This document shows, one piece after another, positions 18,788 to 28,846 of a stretch of 64,000 nt of DNA. Both the position numbers and the translations under genes were made by a program. Position 1 is the stretch's first letter. Each line of letters opens with the position of its first letter. This DNA comes from Sulfurimonas sp. SAG-AH-194-C20 (GTDB lineage: Bacteria > Campylobacterota > Campylobacteria > Campylobacterales > Sulfurimonadaceae). The stretch spans positions 124,001 to 188,000 of the forward strand of contig NZ_JAEMVD010000001.1 of the NCBI RefSeq assembly GCF_029215975.1, written 5' to 3'. The notes beneath the pieces were generated by a model. That model saw only the letters and a list, made by a program, of their open reading frames with translations, was not told the origin of the DNA and searched no databases.

Positions 18788-19624
18788 ATGTATAAAATAA
18801 TTTTCCCCTTGTTTATTGTTACACTACTTAATGCAGAAGTTTACAATGGAGTTGCTGTTGTTGTAAAAGACAAAGCAATTACACTTTTTGAGATACAACA
18901 TGAAATGGAAATATCTAAACTAAGTGCGAACAGAGCAAGGGATATCTTAATTCGTCAAAAACTCGAAGAGGCAGAAATAGATGATAGGAAAATTAAGGTA
19001 AGCTCTGCTGAAGTATATGACGACATTAAAAAACTCGCAGCTAGAAATAACATGAGTATTAGTGATTTTTATGATGCAGTAAGAGAATCAAATGGAATGA
19101 ATTCGATGGAGCTAAAAGCCAAAACCAAACAAAAGCTATTATCTCAAAAATTGTATCAGGCTATTGCTTATTCATCTTTGAGTGAACCGAGTGATTTTGA
19201 ATGTGAAGAGTATTATGACATACACAAAGATACATATAAACATCCAGCTTCATTTACGGTTATTATATATGATGCAGACAATGAAAATGAACTTCAAACG
19301 AAAGTCGATAATCCGATGTTTTATTCACCTAAAATTAGAACAAATGAGCAGTTACTTCCTTATGATAAAATTTCTCCTGAGCTAGCTTCGCTTTTGGAAA
19401 GAACAGCACTTAATAGTTTTACAAATGTCATACCAAATGGTAAAGGCGGTTTTATGAGTTTTTATATTAAAGAGATAGAGTCTGCTAAAGAAGGAGGACT
19501 TTCTAGTGTTAGAACTCAGATAGTAAATTCTATTATGTCAGAGAAACGTGAACAAGTCCTGAGTGATTATTTCGCACGACTCAAGCATAATGCAGATATA
19601 AATATAATACGAGAAGTAAATTAA
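18788..19624 (+). CDS. SurA/PpiC-like periplasmic chaperone/peptidyl-prolyl isomerase
   Basis: VYNGVAVVVKDKAITLFEIQHEM; SurA-N-like helices; signal peptide. Confidence 0.75.
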   Translation: MYKIIFPLFIVTLLNAEVYNGVAVVVKDKAITLFEIQHEMEISKLSANRARDILIRQKLEEAEIDDRKIKVSSAEVYDDIKKLAARNNMSISDFYDAVRESNGMNSMELKAKTKQKLLSQKLYQAIAYSSLSEPSDFECEEYYDIHKDTYKHPASFTVIIYDADNENELQTKVDNPMFYSPKIRTNEQLLPYDKISPELASLLERTALNSFTNVIPNGKGGFMSFYIKEIESAKEGGLSSVRTQIVNSIMSEKREQVLSDYFARLKHNADINIIREVN

Positions 19625-20056
19625 ATGCTCAGTGATGCAAACTTTATAAACATAGCGACAGAAATAGCAAGTGCTTCAAAGTGTGTCTCTAAGCAAGTAG
19701 GTGCGGTTATCGTTAAAGATGGACGAATACTTAGTACAGGTTATAACGGTACACCAGCAGGTTTTACAAACTGTCGTGAGCATTGGGACAACAAGTACAC
19801 TCCTGAGCATCATGAGTGGAGTAAAACTTATGAGATTCATGCAGAGATGAACGCAATCATCTGGGCAGCTCGTGAGGGGATAAGTATAGAGGGTGCAACT
19901 ATTTATGTAACACTTGAACCTTGTAGTGAATGCTCTAAAAATGTCATAGCTAGTGGGATAAAACGTATAGTCTATGCAAAAGAGTATGAGCATACTCACT
20001 CCGAAGTAATTTCCAAATTTATCGAAGATAATGGTGTGGTTATAGAAAAACTTTAA
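19625..20056 (+). CDS. deoxycytidylate deaminase (ComEB-like)
   Basis: HAEMNAIIWAAREG...TLEPCSECSKNVIASGI zinc-deaminase motifs. Confidence 0.9.
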   Translation: MLSDANFINIATEIASASKCVSKQVGAVIVKDGRILSTGYNGTPAGFTNCREHWDNKYTPEHHEWSKTYEIHAEMNAIIWAAREGISIEGATIYVTLEPCSECSKNVIASGIKRIVYAKEYEHTHSEVISKFIEDNGVVIEKL

Positions 20057-20412
20057 ACACCATCTTTTAAAAAGTCAGTTATTGCAGACTCGGGACGACC
20101 AATAATCGCATTATCTCCTCTGATAAGTACAGGACGTTGTATAAGTTTAGGATTTTGAATCATCGCTTCGATGAGAGCATCTTCATCTGTAACATTTTTA
20201 AGGTCAAGTTCTTTATATATAGCTTCTGTTGTCCTCATCCATTCTCTGGCACTCTTAAAACCTAACATTTTGAGCATATTTTTCATAGTATGAGTGGTGA
20301 GAGTTTTATCCAAATACTTAACTACCTCATTTACTTGTCCACTTTCTTCTACAAGATTTACTGCCTCTCGTGATTTTGAACATCGTGGATTATGCCAGAT
20401 TGTTGTTTTCAT
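20053..20412 (-). CDS. arsenate reductase (ArsC)-family protein
   Basis: IWHNPRCSKSREAVNLVEE...QRPVLIRGDNAIIGRPESAI. Confidence 0.88.
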   Translation of the reverse strand: MKTTIWHNPRCSKSREAVNLVEESGQVNEVVKYLDKTLTTHTMKNMLKMLGFKSAREWMRTTEAIYKELDLKNVTDEDALIEAMIQNPKLIQRPVLIRGDNAIIGRPESAITDFLKDGV

Positions 20413-20496
20413 AAATATTCCTTTATTTTATTGCTATTTTACACTATAATAGTTCTAAATAAATTTAAACAATGAATGTAGAAGGAAAATTTCACA

Positions 20497-21015
20497 ATGA
20501 AATATGCTAACACTTATCACGCACTTGCAAATTTCGGAAGAGAACTGCTTGAGAAAAAAACACTTTCAGAAGGTCTACCTCTCATCTCAGTCTATGCAAA
20601 AAATGTCATTGGAGCACAACGTTGCTCTATTTTTATAAATGATGCAAAAAATCAAGAGCTCTGGACAACTATTGCTGATGGTGTTGAGAAGATTATTGTT
20701 CCCTCGGACAAAGGGCTTGTTGGAGTGACATTAAAAGAAAAAAAACCGCTGATGACTAATGATCCTTATTCTCATCCAAATTTTTTATCTGATGTTGATA
20801 AAGAGACGGGTTTTGAGACAAAAAATGTAATTACTGCTCCTATATTTAGCTCAAAACGTCATATACTTGGGGTGCTTCAGCTTATAAATAAAAGCACAGA
20901 TTTTGATGAAGAAGATAAGCGGTTTATGATATTTTTTGCACATTATATTAGCGGATTTTTAGAACTTACTAATGTATATCTTAACGAAGCAGAACAACTT
21001 AAACGGGATGCTTAG
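20497..21015 (+). CDS. standalone GAF-domain protein
   Basis: GAF fold pattern RCSIFINDAKNQELWT...GLVGVTLKEKKPLMTNDPY...VITAPIFSSKRHILGVLQLINKS. Confidence 0.85.
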   Translation: MKYANTYHALANFGRELLEKKTLSEGLPLISVYAKNVIGAQRCSIFINDAKNQELWTTIADGVEKIIVPSDKGLVGVTLKEKKPLMTNDPYSHPNFLSDVDKETGFETKNVITAPIFSSKRHILGVLQLINKSTDFDEEDKRFMIFFAHYISGFLELTNVYLNEAEQLKRDA

Positions 21016-21501
21016 GTGAAATCTTTTAATGAAATAGCAGAATTTGGTAAAAAGTTGGCATCATTATCTAATATGGATAATGCACTAGAACTCATCGGTG
21101 AAGAGGCAAAACGTCTCTCTAACTCTGAACGCTGCTCTATTTTCATAGTAGATGATGAAGATAATATGCTATGGACAAAGTTAAACAATGGTATAGGAAG
21201 AATAGTAATCGGATTAGACTCTGGAATAGTGGGTGATACCTATACAAAAAAAGAGGGTCAAATTGTCAATAATCCTTACGAAGATTCACGATTTTTACCC
21301 AGTATAGATAAAAAAAGTGGATTTATCACAAAGAATATGCTTAGTGTACCCATTTTTAACTCAAAACGTGAAGTGATGGGTGTAATGCAATTACTTAATA
21401 AGTCAAGGTTTGATTTTGATGATAAAGATTTAGAGATACTTACATTTTTAGCAAACTACATAAGTGGAAGTTTAGAACTCGTGCTTATGCAAGACAACTA
21501 G
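21016..21501 (+). CDS. standalone GAF-domain protein, paralogue of the preceding gene
   Basis: GTG start directly after the previous stop; RCSIFIVDDEDNMLWT...GIVGDTYTKKEGQIVNNPY...MLSVPIFNSKREVMGVMQLLNKS. Confidence 0.85.
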   Translation: MKSFNEIAEFGKKLASLSNMDNALELIGEEAKRLSNSERCSIFIVDDEDNMLWTKLNNGIGRIVIGLDSGIVGDTYTKKEGQIVNNPYEDSRFLPSIDKKSGFITKNMLSVPIFNSKREVMGVMQLLNKSRFDFDDKDLEILTFLANYISGSLELVLMQDN

Positions 21502-22475
21502 TAGAGGTAGTAGTGAGACTCATATGCGAGTCTCATAACTCCTAGAGCATAGTTTGATGAGTTGTTATAACGCATAACCTTCTTTGCGTACTCTTTCATC
21601 TTCTTTAATTCAGACCTACCTTTTGTGAAACAATTATATACTTTTCCATTCTTGCTTGTCTCATACACAAATGAAGCATTTTTTGTAGCATAATCATACT
21701 CGTACCATTGTGCTTCAACTGCAGGAATATCTGGCATTGTATCCCAGTTTATGAGTGTGTCAAATCCAGCTTTTTGATGAAGAAAATTTGCAGCTGAGAC
21801 TATGGCATCTTCCATTTTACTTAAATCAGCAATTTTATTTTTATAAGACTTAGCGTAAATAAAACTATTTGGCATGAACTGAGGTATGCCAACTGCACCG
21901 GCATACGAACTTGCAAGGTTACACTGTGAAGGTGGCAGACTTAGTTTAAAACAATGACTTATGATAGAAGCCATATTTGTTTTGCCCATCTTTAGTAACC
22001 ACTTTTCTCTAGTTGAATTTGGATTGGTTCGTACTACCATAGTGTTAAAAACTATAAAAGCATCATGACTTGGTTTGATTTTACCAAGTTTTGTTTCTTT
22101 TAAAAGGATGGCTGCGATTATCTCACGATTTACACCGTACTTTTTTTCTGCATAGTCATACACCTCTTTGTATTTTTTGAGGTTTTGTAACATTTGAGGA
22201 ATATATGCAACAAGGGCATTATTTGCTTTTTTCTCTTGCACTTGATGATGTTTGATTTTATTTGGTTGTAGATATTTCCAACTCACTTCATCATACTTTT
22301 TTGTTTTAAAGTAAGAAGTTAAAAATTGGTTTGCATACTTATATGAAACACCTGATTTAACAGCTTGAATACAAACATCAGAGTAATTTTTATTTTTAAA
22401 AGTACAGTTTGTATATTTTGCTTGGAGTAAAGTACCGAGTGTGAGTAGTATGAGTAGTAATAGTTTAGTTTTCAT
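21498..22475 (-). CDS. lytic murein transglycosylase (MltB-like)
   Basis: VNREIIAAILLKETKLGK...SSYAGAVGIPQFMPNSFIYAKSY. Confidence 0.88.
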   Translation of the reverse strand: MKTKLLLLILLTLGTLLQAKYTNCTFKNKNYSDVCIQAVKSGVSYKYANQFLTSYFKTKKYDEVSWKYLQPNKIKHHQVQEKKANNALVAYIPQMLQNLKKYKEVYDYAEKKYGVNREIIAAILLKETKLGKIKPSHDAFIVFNTMVVRTNPNSTREKWLLKMGKTNMASIISHCFKLSLPPSQCNLASSYAGAVGIPQFMPNSFIYAKSYKNKIADLSKMEDAIVSAANFLHQKAGFDTLINWDTMPDIPAVEAQWYEYDYATKNASFVYETSKNGKVYNCFTKGRSELKKMKEYAKKVMRYNNSSNYALGVMRLAYESHYYLY

Positions 22476-23124
22476 TGTTTATCTTTTTTAATCTTGAAGG
22501 TGTACCAATATCATGCCACATTTTTGTAAACACTTCACCACTTATCTCTTCTTTTTGTATAGCTTCTCTCAAAAGTGGTGCGAGAGATTTTTTCTCTATG
22601 TTAATAGTATCAAAAAATTCATGTGTGTAGTATCCTATGCCTGAGAATGTATACATTTTCTCAGCTTGGTTTAAAACTACACTGTTTTTTAAGGCAAAGT
22701 CACCATTAGAGTTATGTTCAGGATTAGGTACTAAAATAAGATGTGCCTTTTTATCTTTTAGGTCAAAGTTTATATCAAACTCATAGGAGCAAAAGACATC
22801 ACCATTAACAACTAAAAAAGGCTCATTCCCTAAAAGTGGAAGAGCTTTTTTTATACCACCAGCAGATTCTAGTGCACCTGAATTTTGCTCATCTGAGTAG
22901 AGTATGCTTATACCATATTTCGAACCATTGCCTAGGTATTCAGGGATTTTATAGCCTAAATAAGCAGTGTTAATAATTATCTCTTTAAAGCCATTTTTGA
23001 CAAGCTTTTCAATATGCCAAAGTATAAGTGTTTTACCTTGTACCTCTAGGAGTGGTTTTGGAAGAGTATCGGTAAGTGGTCGCATTCTCTCCCCTCGACC
23101 AGCTGCAAGTATCATGGCTTTCAT
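22465..23124 (-). CDS. murU: nucleotidyltransferase, MurU-like
   Basis: MKAMILAAGRGERMRPLTDTLPKPLLEVQGKTLI; adjacent to amgK/anmK-like genes. Confidence 0.8.
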   Translation of the reverse strand: MKAMILAAGRGERMRPLTDTLPKPLLEVQGKTLILWHIEKLVKNGFKEIIINTAYLGYKIPEYLGNGSKYGISILYSDEQNSGALESAGGIKKALPLLGNEPFLVVNGDVFCSYEFDINFDLKDKKAHLILVPNPEHNSNGDFALKNSVVLNQAEKMYTFSGIGYYTHEFFDTINIEKKSLAPLLREAIQKEEISGEVFTKMWHDIGTPSRLKKINNEN

Positions 23125-23844
23125 TTAAAGCACACACACTTTATTCTTTCCTGTGGACTTAGCTTGATACATTGCCTTATCTGCTCGAAGAACTGCTGTA
23201 CTGAGTGAATCATGTTCCTTTATGAGTGTAAGACCTAAGCTAATTGTTACAGGAGAATAAACAATATTTTGTATTTCTATGGAATTTGTTACACAGAGAC
23301 GTATCTTTTCTGCTAATGCTTTAGCGATTTGGAGTGTACTACCTGAAAAAGCGATTATAAACTCTTCTCCCCCATACCTTGCGATTAAGTCACTTTTACG
23401 TACGTTGTTTTTTAAAATTTTTGCAAACTCTATAAGAACTTTATCCCCACATTGATGACCTAAACTATCATTAATAATTTTAAAATTATCTATATCCATA
23501 TAGACTAAATAAGAATCAATTTTAGAACGTGTATTGAGTGCAGCTAAGTACTCAAATTTAGTATTAAAATTTCTACGGTTTGGGATATTTGTGAGTGTGT
23601 CAACTTGGGAGATGTATTCAAATTTTTTACTCTTATTAAAAATAATACTTAGAAGCATAAGAGTTCCAGTTAAGGATATAAATAGAAGTATGATGATAGT
23701 CCTTTCACTGATCACCTCAAGTAAAAGTTCATTGTTGAGTGTAAAAGCCCCAGCACTGAAAAGTAAAAATAAGATGAGGACACTATTACTGGTTATATAT
23801 TTTGGGTACATTATAGTTCTTTTGTATTGATATAGGTACATCAT
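23125..23844 (-). CDS. membrane diguanylate cyclase (GGDEF domain)
   Basis: Two TM helices; RYGGEEFIIAFSG active site; RKSD five residues upstream fits an I-site RxxD. Confidence 0.9.
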   Translation of the reverse strand: MMYLYQYKRTIMYPKYITSNSVLILFLLFSAGAFTLNNELLLEVISERTIIILLFISLTGTLMLLSIIFNKSKKFEYISQVDTLTNIPNRRNFNTKFEYLAALNTRSKIDSYLVYMDIDNFKIINDSLGHQCGDKVLIEFAKILKNNVRKSDLIARYGGEEFIIAFSGSTLQIAKALAEKIRLCVTNSIEIQNIVYSPVTISLGLTLIKEHDSLSTAVLRADKAMYQAKSTGKNKVCVL

Positions 23845-24824
23845 AATACATTTTTGTAAAATTTTTGTAAAATCAGAGCAAAATTTTTAGTCTCATCATA
23901 TCTAAGGGCTGTTTCAACAGTGTATTTTAAAACAAGAGGAATATCTTTAAGATAGCAATCTTTCTTGTCTCGTAAATGCAAACGCGAGAAGATACCAAGC
24001 ACTTTTATGTGGCGTTGTAGTCCCATAAAGTCAAACCACTTTAGAAAAGTCTCATCGCTAACACTAGGCACTTTTTTATCTCTAAAGTAAAGGGCTAACA
24101 CTTCGATGTCCTCTCTCTTAAACTCGATGTAACAGTCTTTTAAAAGTGAAACTAAGTCATAAGTTATAGCCCCATTCATGGCATCTTGGTAGTCTATGAC
24201 GCCAATTTCATTTTGTGGTGTGAGCATAATGTTTCGAGAGTGAAAGTCACGATGCACAAAAACATCTTGGGGCTGTTCTAAGACTACTTCAGAGATGGCG
24301 TTTAGAGTGTTTATGATAAGTTCTTTTTCTTGTGTTTTTAAGCAAAGCCCAAGGTTTTTTTCTAAGTACCACTCCTGCATTAAACCCATCTCAAAGTGTA
24401 AAAACTCTTTATCGTACAGAGGAAGAGAAGCTGTCTCTGCATTTTGCATCTTGAGTATCTCATCTATGGCTTTTTTGTAGTGTGTTTTAAAGTTTGAAGC
24501 CTCTAAAACATCAAGTAGTTGTGTGTCCCCAAAATCTTCTAAAATCAAGTAGCCATTCTCTTCATCTTTTTCTAAAATTTGAGGGGCTTTTACTCCCGCG
24601 TTTAGGAGTCGCGAAGTGACATCTAAAAAAGGAGAAAGGGAGTTTAACTCTAAAGAACTATCCATTACTACAAAAGTTTTAGTATCTTTTGTTAAACGGT
24701 AGTACTTACGAAAACTAGCATCAGCACTTACTATACTAAGGGTGAAGTCGGCATAAGGAGTTGTCTGTATCCAAGTTTTCATCTTATCCATATATGGCTC
24801 CGAGTTGTGAAGTTTTTTTAGCAC
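23841..24824 (-). CDS. amgK: aminoglycoside phosphotransferase-fold kinase, AmgK-like
   Basis: YLILEDFGDTQLLD...VFVHRDFHSRNIMLTPQNEIGVIDYQDAMNGAITYDLVSLLKD; next to murU and anmK; true start likely at 24791 or 24782. Confidence 0.8.
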   Translation of the reverse strand: MLKKLHNSEPYMDKMKTWIQTTPYADFTLSIVSADASFRKYYRLTKDTKTFVVMDSSLELNSLSPFLDVTSRLLNAGVKAPQILEKDEENGYLILEDFGDTQLLDVLEASNFKTHYKKAIDEILKMQNAETASLPLYDKEFLHFEMGLMQEWYLEKNLGLCLKTQEKELIINTLNAISEVVLEQPQDVFVHRDFHSRNIMLTPQNEIGVIDYQDAMNGAITYDLVSLLKDCYIEFKREDIEVLALYFRDKKVPSVSDETFLKWFDFMGLQRHIKVLGIFSRLHLRDKKDCYLKDIPLVLKYTVETALRYDETKNFALILQKFYKNVL

Positions 24825-25887
24825 CGGTTATAGAGCAGAGCTCAACACTCTCTGCGTTTACACGTTTGTATGCAAACCAAGCAAACGCCATAGCTTCGAG
24901 GGCATCACTATCTACTCCAAGTGCATCACTGCGTTTAATCTCACAACAGTGAAACTCTTTGAGTCTTTGCATAAGAAAAGTGTTTTTAGCCCCACCACCA
25001 CAGACTATAAGAGTAGAAATATCTCTGTCTTTTAAGTCATTTGAGATACTTTTTGCTGTGAGTTCTAAAAGTGTTCTTTGTACATCTTTTTCACTTAAAT
25101 GTGCGAAGTTATTTAGTTTTTCTTCTAACCAAAGAGCATTAAAGTACTCTCTTCCTGTACTTTTTGGAGCTTTTTTTATGAAGTATGCATCTTCTAGCAT
25201 GAGTTTTAGGAGTGTTTCGTCCACTGTACCACTAGAAGCAAACTCGCCATCTTTATCGTAAGGTTTAAGCTGCGTTTGACTCATCCAGTAGTCAAGTAAA
25301 ACATTACCACAACCAGAATCCCAGCCCAAAACCTCTTCATCTAAAATGGTGATATTCGCCATTCCACCGATGTTTAAAACAGCTACATTTTTCCCTAAGT
25401 TTGCAAAAAGAAACTTATGAAACGCAGGAGCAAAAGGAGCACCTTGTCCACCGTTGGCTATGTCCATACGTCTAAAGTCTGCTACTGTTTGTATCTGCGT
25501 TTGGGCACAGACAATGTTAGCATCCCCTAACTGCATAGAAAAAGGGTAGTCACCCTCAGGAGAGTGCCAAAGAGTCTGTCCGTGAAGCCCGATAGCTCGT
25601 ATGCTTGAAGCTTCTATATTTTCTTTTTTTAAAAAGGTATTGATAGCATCTGCGAATAAACTACCTAGTTTATAGTCAAGCTCACCAAGACTTTTTAGAG
25701 TAGTTTTTCCCGCTATCATCTCAAGAATTTCTTTTTTTAAGTCTGCATCAAAAGGGTGCTCATAAGAGCTAAGGAGTTTACACTTCTCATTTGTAATCTC
25801 ACACAGAGCAACATCAACCCCATCAAGACTTGTCCCAGACATAACACCGATAAAAGTATTTGAATTTTTCATACGATATAGTAGCAC
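24784..25887 (-). CDS. anmK: anhydro-N-acetylmuramic acid kinase
   Basis: FIGVMSGTSLDGVDVALCEI...GQGAPFAPAFHKFLF...VLNIGGMANIT. Confidence 0.93.
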   Translation of the reverse strand: MLLYRMKNSNTFIGVMSGTSLDGVDVALCEITNEKCKLLSSYEHPFDADLKKEILEMIAGKTTLKSLGELDYKLGSLFADAINTFLKKENIEASSIRAIGLHGQTLWHSPEGDYPFSMQLGDANIVCAQTQIQTVADFRRMDIANGGQGAPFAPAFHKFLFANLGKNVAVLNIGGMANITILDEEVLGWDSGCGNVLLDYWMSQTQLKPYDKDGEFASSGTVDETLLKLMLEDAYFIKKAPKSTGREYFNALWLEEKLNNFAHLSEKDVQRTLLELTAKSISNDLKDRDISTLIVCGGGAKNTFLMQRLKEFHCCEIKRSDALGVDSDALEAMAFAWFAYKRVNAESVELCSITGAKKTSQLGAIYG

Positions 25888-25951
25888 ATTTCCTTAACGA
25901 TACTCTAATGTTAAAGCTGTAAGATGTGTAAATAACTAGAAGGATTTTATC

Positions 25952-28354
25952 ATGGTAACAAACTGGCGAATGAAAGTAGAAAAAAAGTTTGAAGATTTTA
26001 CGCACCTCACTATCAAGTATAGATTTATCGCTCTGTTTTTGACTCTAGCACTTGTTATTGGACTAGCTTCAAACCTTCCAAAAATCACCTTTGATACTTC
26101 TACTGAGGGATTTTTGTACAAAGATGATCCACAGATACTAATGTACAATGACTTTAGAAATCAGTTTGGTCGAGATGAGAAAATCATAGTTGCCATTAAA
26201 ACAAAAGATGTCTTTGACAAAGCCTTTTTAGAAAAACTTTTCAAACTTCACGAAGAGATACAAGAAAAAGTGCCTTACATAAAAGAGGTTGACTCCCTTA
26301 AAAATGCTAGAAAAACCATAGGAAACAAGTCTGAACTTATAGTCGAAGATCTCTTTTTAGATGGCATACCTGATGATACCAAAAAGCTCAAAGCCATTGC
26401 AGACTTTGCAAAAACAAACAGTATATACAAAGACCTCTACTTAAACGCAGACTCTACTTTTACAACCATCATGATAACCACTAACACTTATACATCTGTA
26501 GGTGCTGATGAGTTTGATGCACTCTCAGACGGCTTTGGAGATGATACTCATGGTGATGAAGAGTTAGAATTTATCACAGGAGCTGAGACAAATGAGTTAA
26601 TAGTAACACTTGAAGAGATACTCAAAAAGTACAAGGCTGATGATTTTAAAATCTATGATGCGGGCTCACCCATCGTTACAAAAAATCTACAAACAACACT
26701 TATGGCAGATATGTCAACATTTATACTTTATGTTATTCTGACTATCTCTATTTTACTTTTTTTAACATTTAGAAGAGTGAGTGGAGTTGTTATTCCTCTT
26801 ATGGTAGTTATTTTGACTTTACTTGCTACCATAGGCTCTATGGCTCTTCTTGGCTACCCCATAACTTCTATGACACAGATACTTCCCTCGCTTCTCTTAG
26901 CTGTGGCTATTGGAGATAGTATTCACATACTTTCCATCTTTTATCATAAGTATGATGAGACAGGAGATAAAAACTTAGCTATTACCTATGCGATAGGACA
27001 CTCTGGTCTGGCTGTAGTTATGACCTCTTTTACAACGGCAGCTTCACTGCTCTCTTTTGCTATCTCAGACATAGCACCCGTTGCTGCACTTGGGATATTT
27101 TCCGCTATTGGTGTGAGTTTAGCACTTGTGTTAACACTTGTTCTTATCCCTGTTTTACTCTCTTTAACTCCCATGAAACATAAGATAAAAGATGAAGATA
27201 GTTTCTTAGATAAGTTTATGATAAATATCGCAAACTTTTCCATCAACTACTCAAAAAGCATAGTAACTACTGCGTTTATCGTCATTGTAGTCTCTCTAGT
27301 ACTAGGCTCACAGATGCAGTTTTCTCACAATCCTCTTCATTGGTTTAAAAAGGACAATGTTGTGCGAACAAATACAGAGACTATAGATAAAGAGCTTCGT
27401 GGATCTATAAGCATAGAAGTGGTTTTAGATACGGGAGAGGAAAATGGAGTTTATAATCCTCACTTTTTAAACACTTTAGAAAAAGTAACACAAGAGATAT
27501 ATACTTACAAAGGTGAGAACTACTTTATAGGAAAAATAGTAAGTATAAATGATGTCTTAAAAGAGATACATATGGCGTTAAATGAGAACCGAGGAGAGTA
27601 CTATGTCATCCCTCAAAACAAAGACCTCATTGCCCAAGAGTTTTTACTTTTTGAGAATAGTGGGAGTGATGACTTAGAAGAGATAGTCGACTCTCAGTTT
27701 TCTAAAACTCGCATGAGTATCAAAGCTCCATGGGTGGATAGTGTGGAGTATGTTGAGATGATAGATGAGCTACAACTCCTACTTAATGAAGAGTTTAAAG
27801 GTATGGCAAGTGTGAGTGTGACAGGAACACTACCTATCCTCTCGACTACGATTACGAAGTCTATTGAGAGTTCTATCGAGTCTTATATCATTGCGTTTAT
27901 TGTCATAGCTATTTTAATGGTGATTCTCATTGGGAACTTCAAGTTAGGCTTACTGAGTATGATTCCTAACCTTACACCTATCATGTTTGCCATAGCGTTT
28001 ATGGTTGTGTTTGACCTGCCTTTAGACATGTTTACTATTCTCATCGGGGCGATAGCCATAGGGATGGTAGTAGATGATACCATCCACTACATGCACAACT
28101 TCAAACGCTACTATATACTGCATAATGATGTGGACGAGGCTATAAGGCTGACACTTCACTCAAGCGGTCGTGCGATACTTATAACATCAGTAGTGTTGAG
28201 TTCTGGCTTTTTAGTTTTTATGTTCGCGAGTATGACAAATCTTTTTAACTTTGGACTCATCACAGGTATAACAGTTATAGTCGCGATGATTACTAATTTA
28301 ACACTAACGGGTGCATTGATGAAACTAGTTATAAAAAGTCATGCTGATATTTAA
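25952..28354 (+). CDS. RND-superfamily (MMPL-type) exporter
   Basis: 800 aa, two sets of TM helices; LLAVAIGDSIHIL and IGMVVDDTIHYMHNF. Confidence 0.9.
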   Translation: MVTNWRMKVEKKFEDFTHLTIKYRFIALFLTLALVIGLASNLPKITFDTSTEGFLYKDDPQILMYNDFRNQFGRDEKIIVAIKTKDVFDKAFLEKLFKLHEEIQEKVPYIKEVDSLKNARKTIGNKSELIVEDLFLDGIPDDTKKLKAIADFAKTNSIYKDLYLNADSTFTTIMITTNTYTSVGADEFDALSDGFGDDTHGDEELEFITGAETNELIVTLEEILKKYKADDFKIYDAGSPIVTKNLQTTLMADMSTFILYVILTISILLFLTFRRVSGVVIPLMVVILTLLATIGSMALLGYPITSMTQILPSLLLAVAIGDSIHILSIFYHKYDETGDKNLAITYAIGHSGLAVVMTSFTTAASLLSFAISDIAPVAALGIFSAIGVSLALVLTLVLIPVLLSLTPMKHKIKDEDSFLDKFMINIANFSINYSKSIVTTAFIVIVVSLVLGSQMQFSHNPLHWFKKDNVVRTNTETIDKELRGSISIEVVLDTGEENGVYNPHFLNTLEKVTQEIYTYKGENYFIGKIVSINDVLKEIHMALNENRGEYYVIPQNKDLIAQEFLLFENSGSDDLEEIVDSQFSKTRMSIKAPWVDSVEYVEMIDELQLLLNEEFKGMASVSVTGTLPILSTTITKSIESSIESYIIAFIVIAILMVILIGNFKLGLLSMIPNLTPIMFAIAFMVVFDLPLDMFTILIGAIAIGMVVDDTIHYMHNFKRYYILHNDVDEAIRLTLHSSGRAILITSVVLSSGFLVFMFASMTNLFNFGLITGITVIVAMITNLTLTGALMKLVIKSHADI

Positions 28355-28543
28355 CTTTTTATCTGTAAGCTTGTTTGCATAAGTCTAAACAAGCCATTTC
28401 GTATATAAATATAATATATTAGGTATATATTTTAGTAAGATTTTTACTATAAAAAACAAGATATTTTATTTTATTAAGATGTCTTTACCACTATTGTGCT
28501 ATAGTATAGATACTTTATAAATACTATTACAAAGGAGTACATT

Positions 28544-28846
28544 ATGTCAGTAGTTATTAATATAAAAAATGAGACTGGTGGTTTTGACTTTGTTGGTTCT
28601 AGAGGTGCAGGTGAAATCGTTAGAAAAAGAATGAAAAAAGAATTAGATAAAGGAAGTACAATAACATTAGATTTTAATGGAATAGAACAAGTGACTCAGT
28701 CTTTTATAGATGAGTTTTTTGGTATTTTCATACGAGCATTTGGTATTGAATATGTTAGAGGAAAAGTTAGACTTGTAAATGAAACACAAGGAATAAAAGA
28801 TACTATCAACTTTGTTATTAAATATTCAAAAGAGCGTTCTGCTTAG
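28544..28846 (+). CDS. STAS-like (DUF4325) protein
   Basis: GSRGAGEIVRKRMKKELDKGSTITLDFNGIEQVTQSFIDEFFG. Confidence 0.8.
   Translation: MSVVINIKNETGGFDFVGSRGAGEIVRKRMKKELDKGSTITLDFNGIEQVTQSFIDEFFGIFIRAFGIEYVRGKVRLVNETQGIKDTINFVIKYSKERSA

Noticed and set aside
28369-28394. GCTTGTTT-N10-AAACAAGC hairpin after the RND exporter as a terminator
   Set aside because: No following U-run, so intrinsic termination is not well supported.
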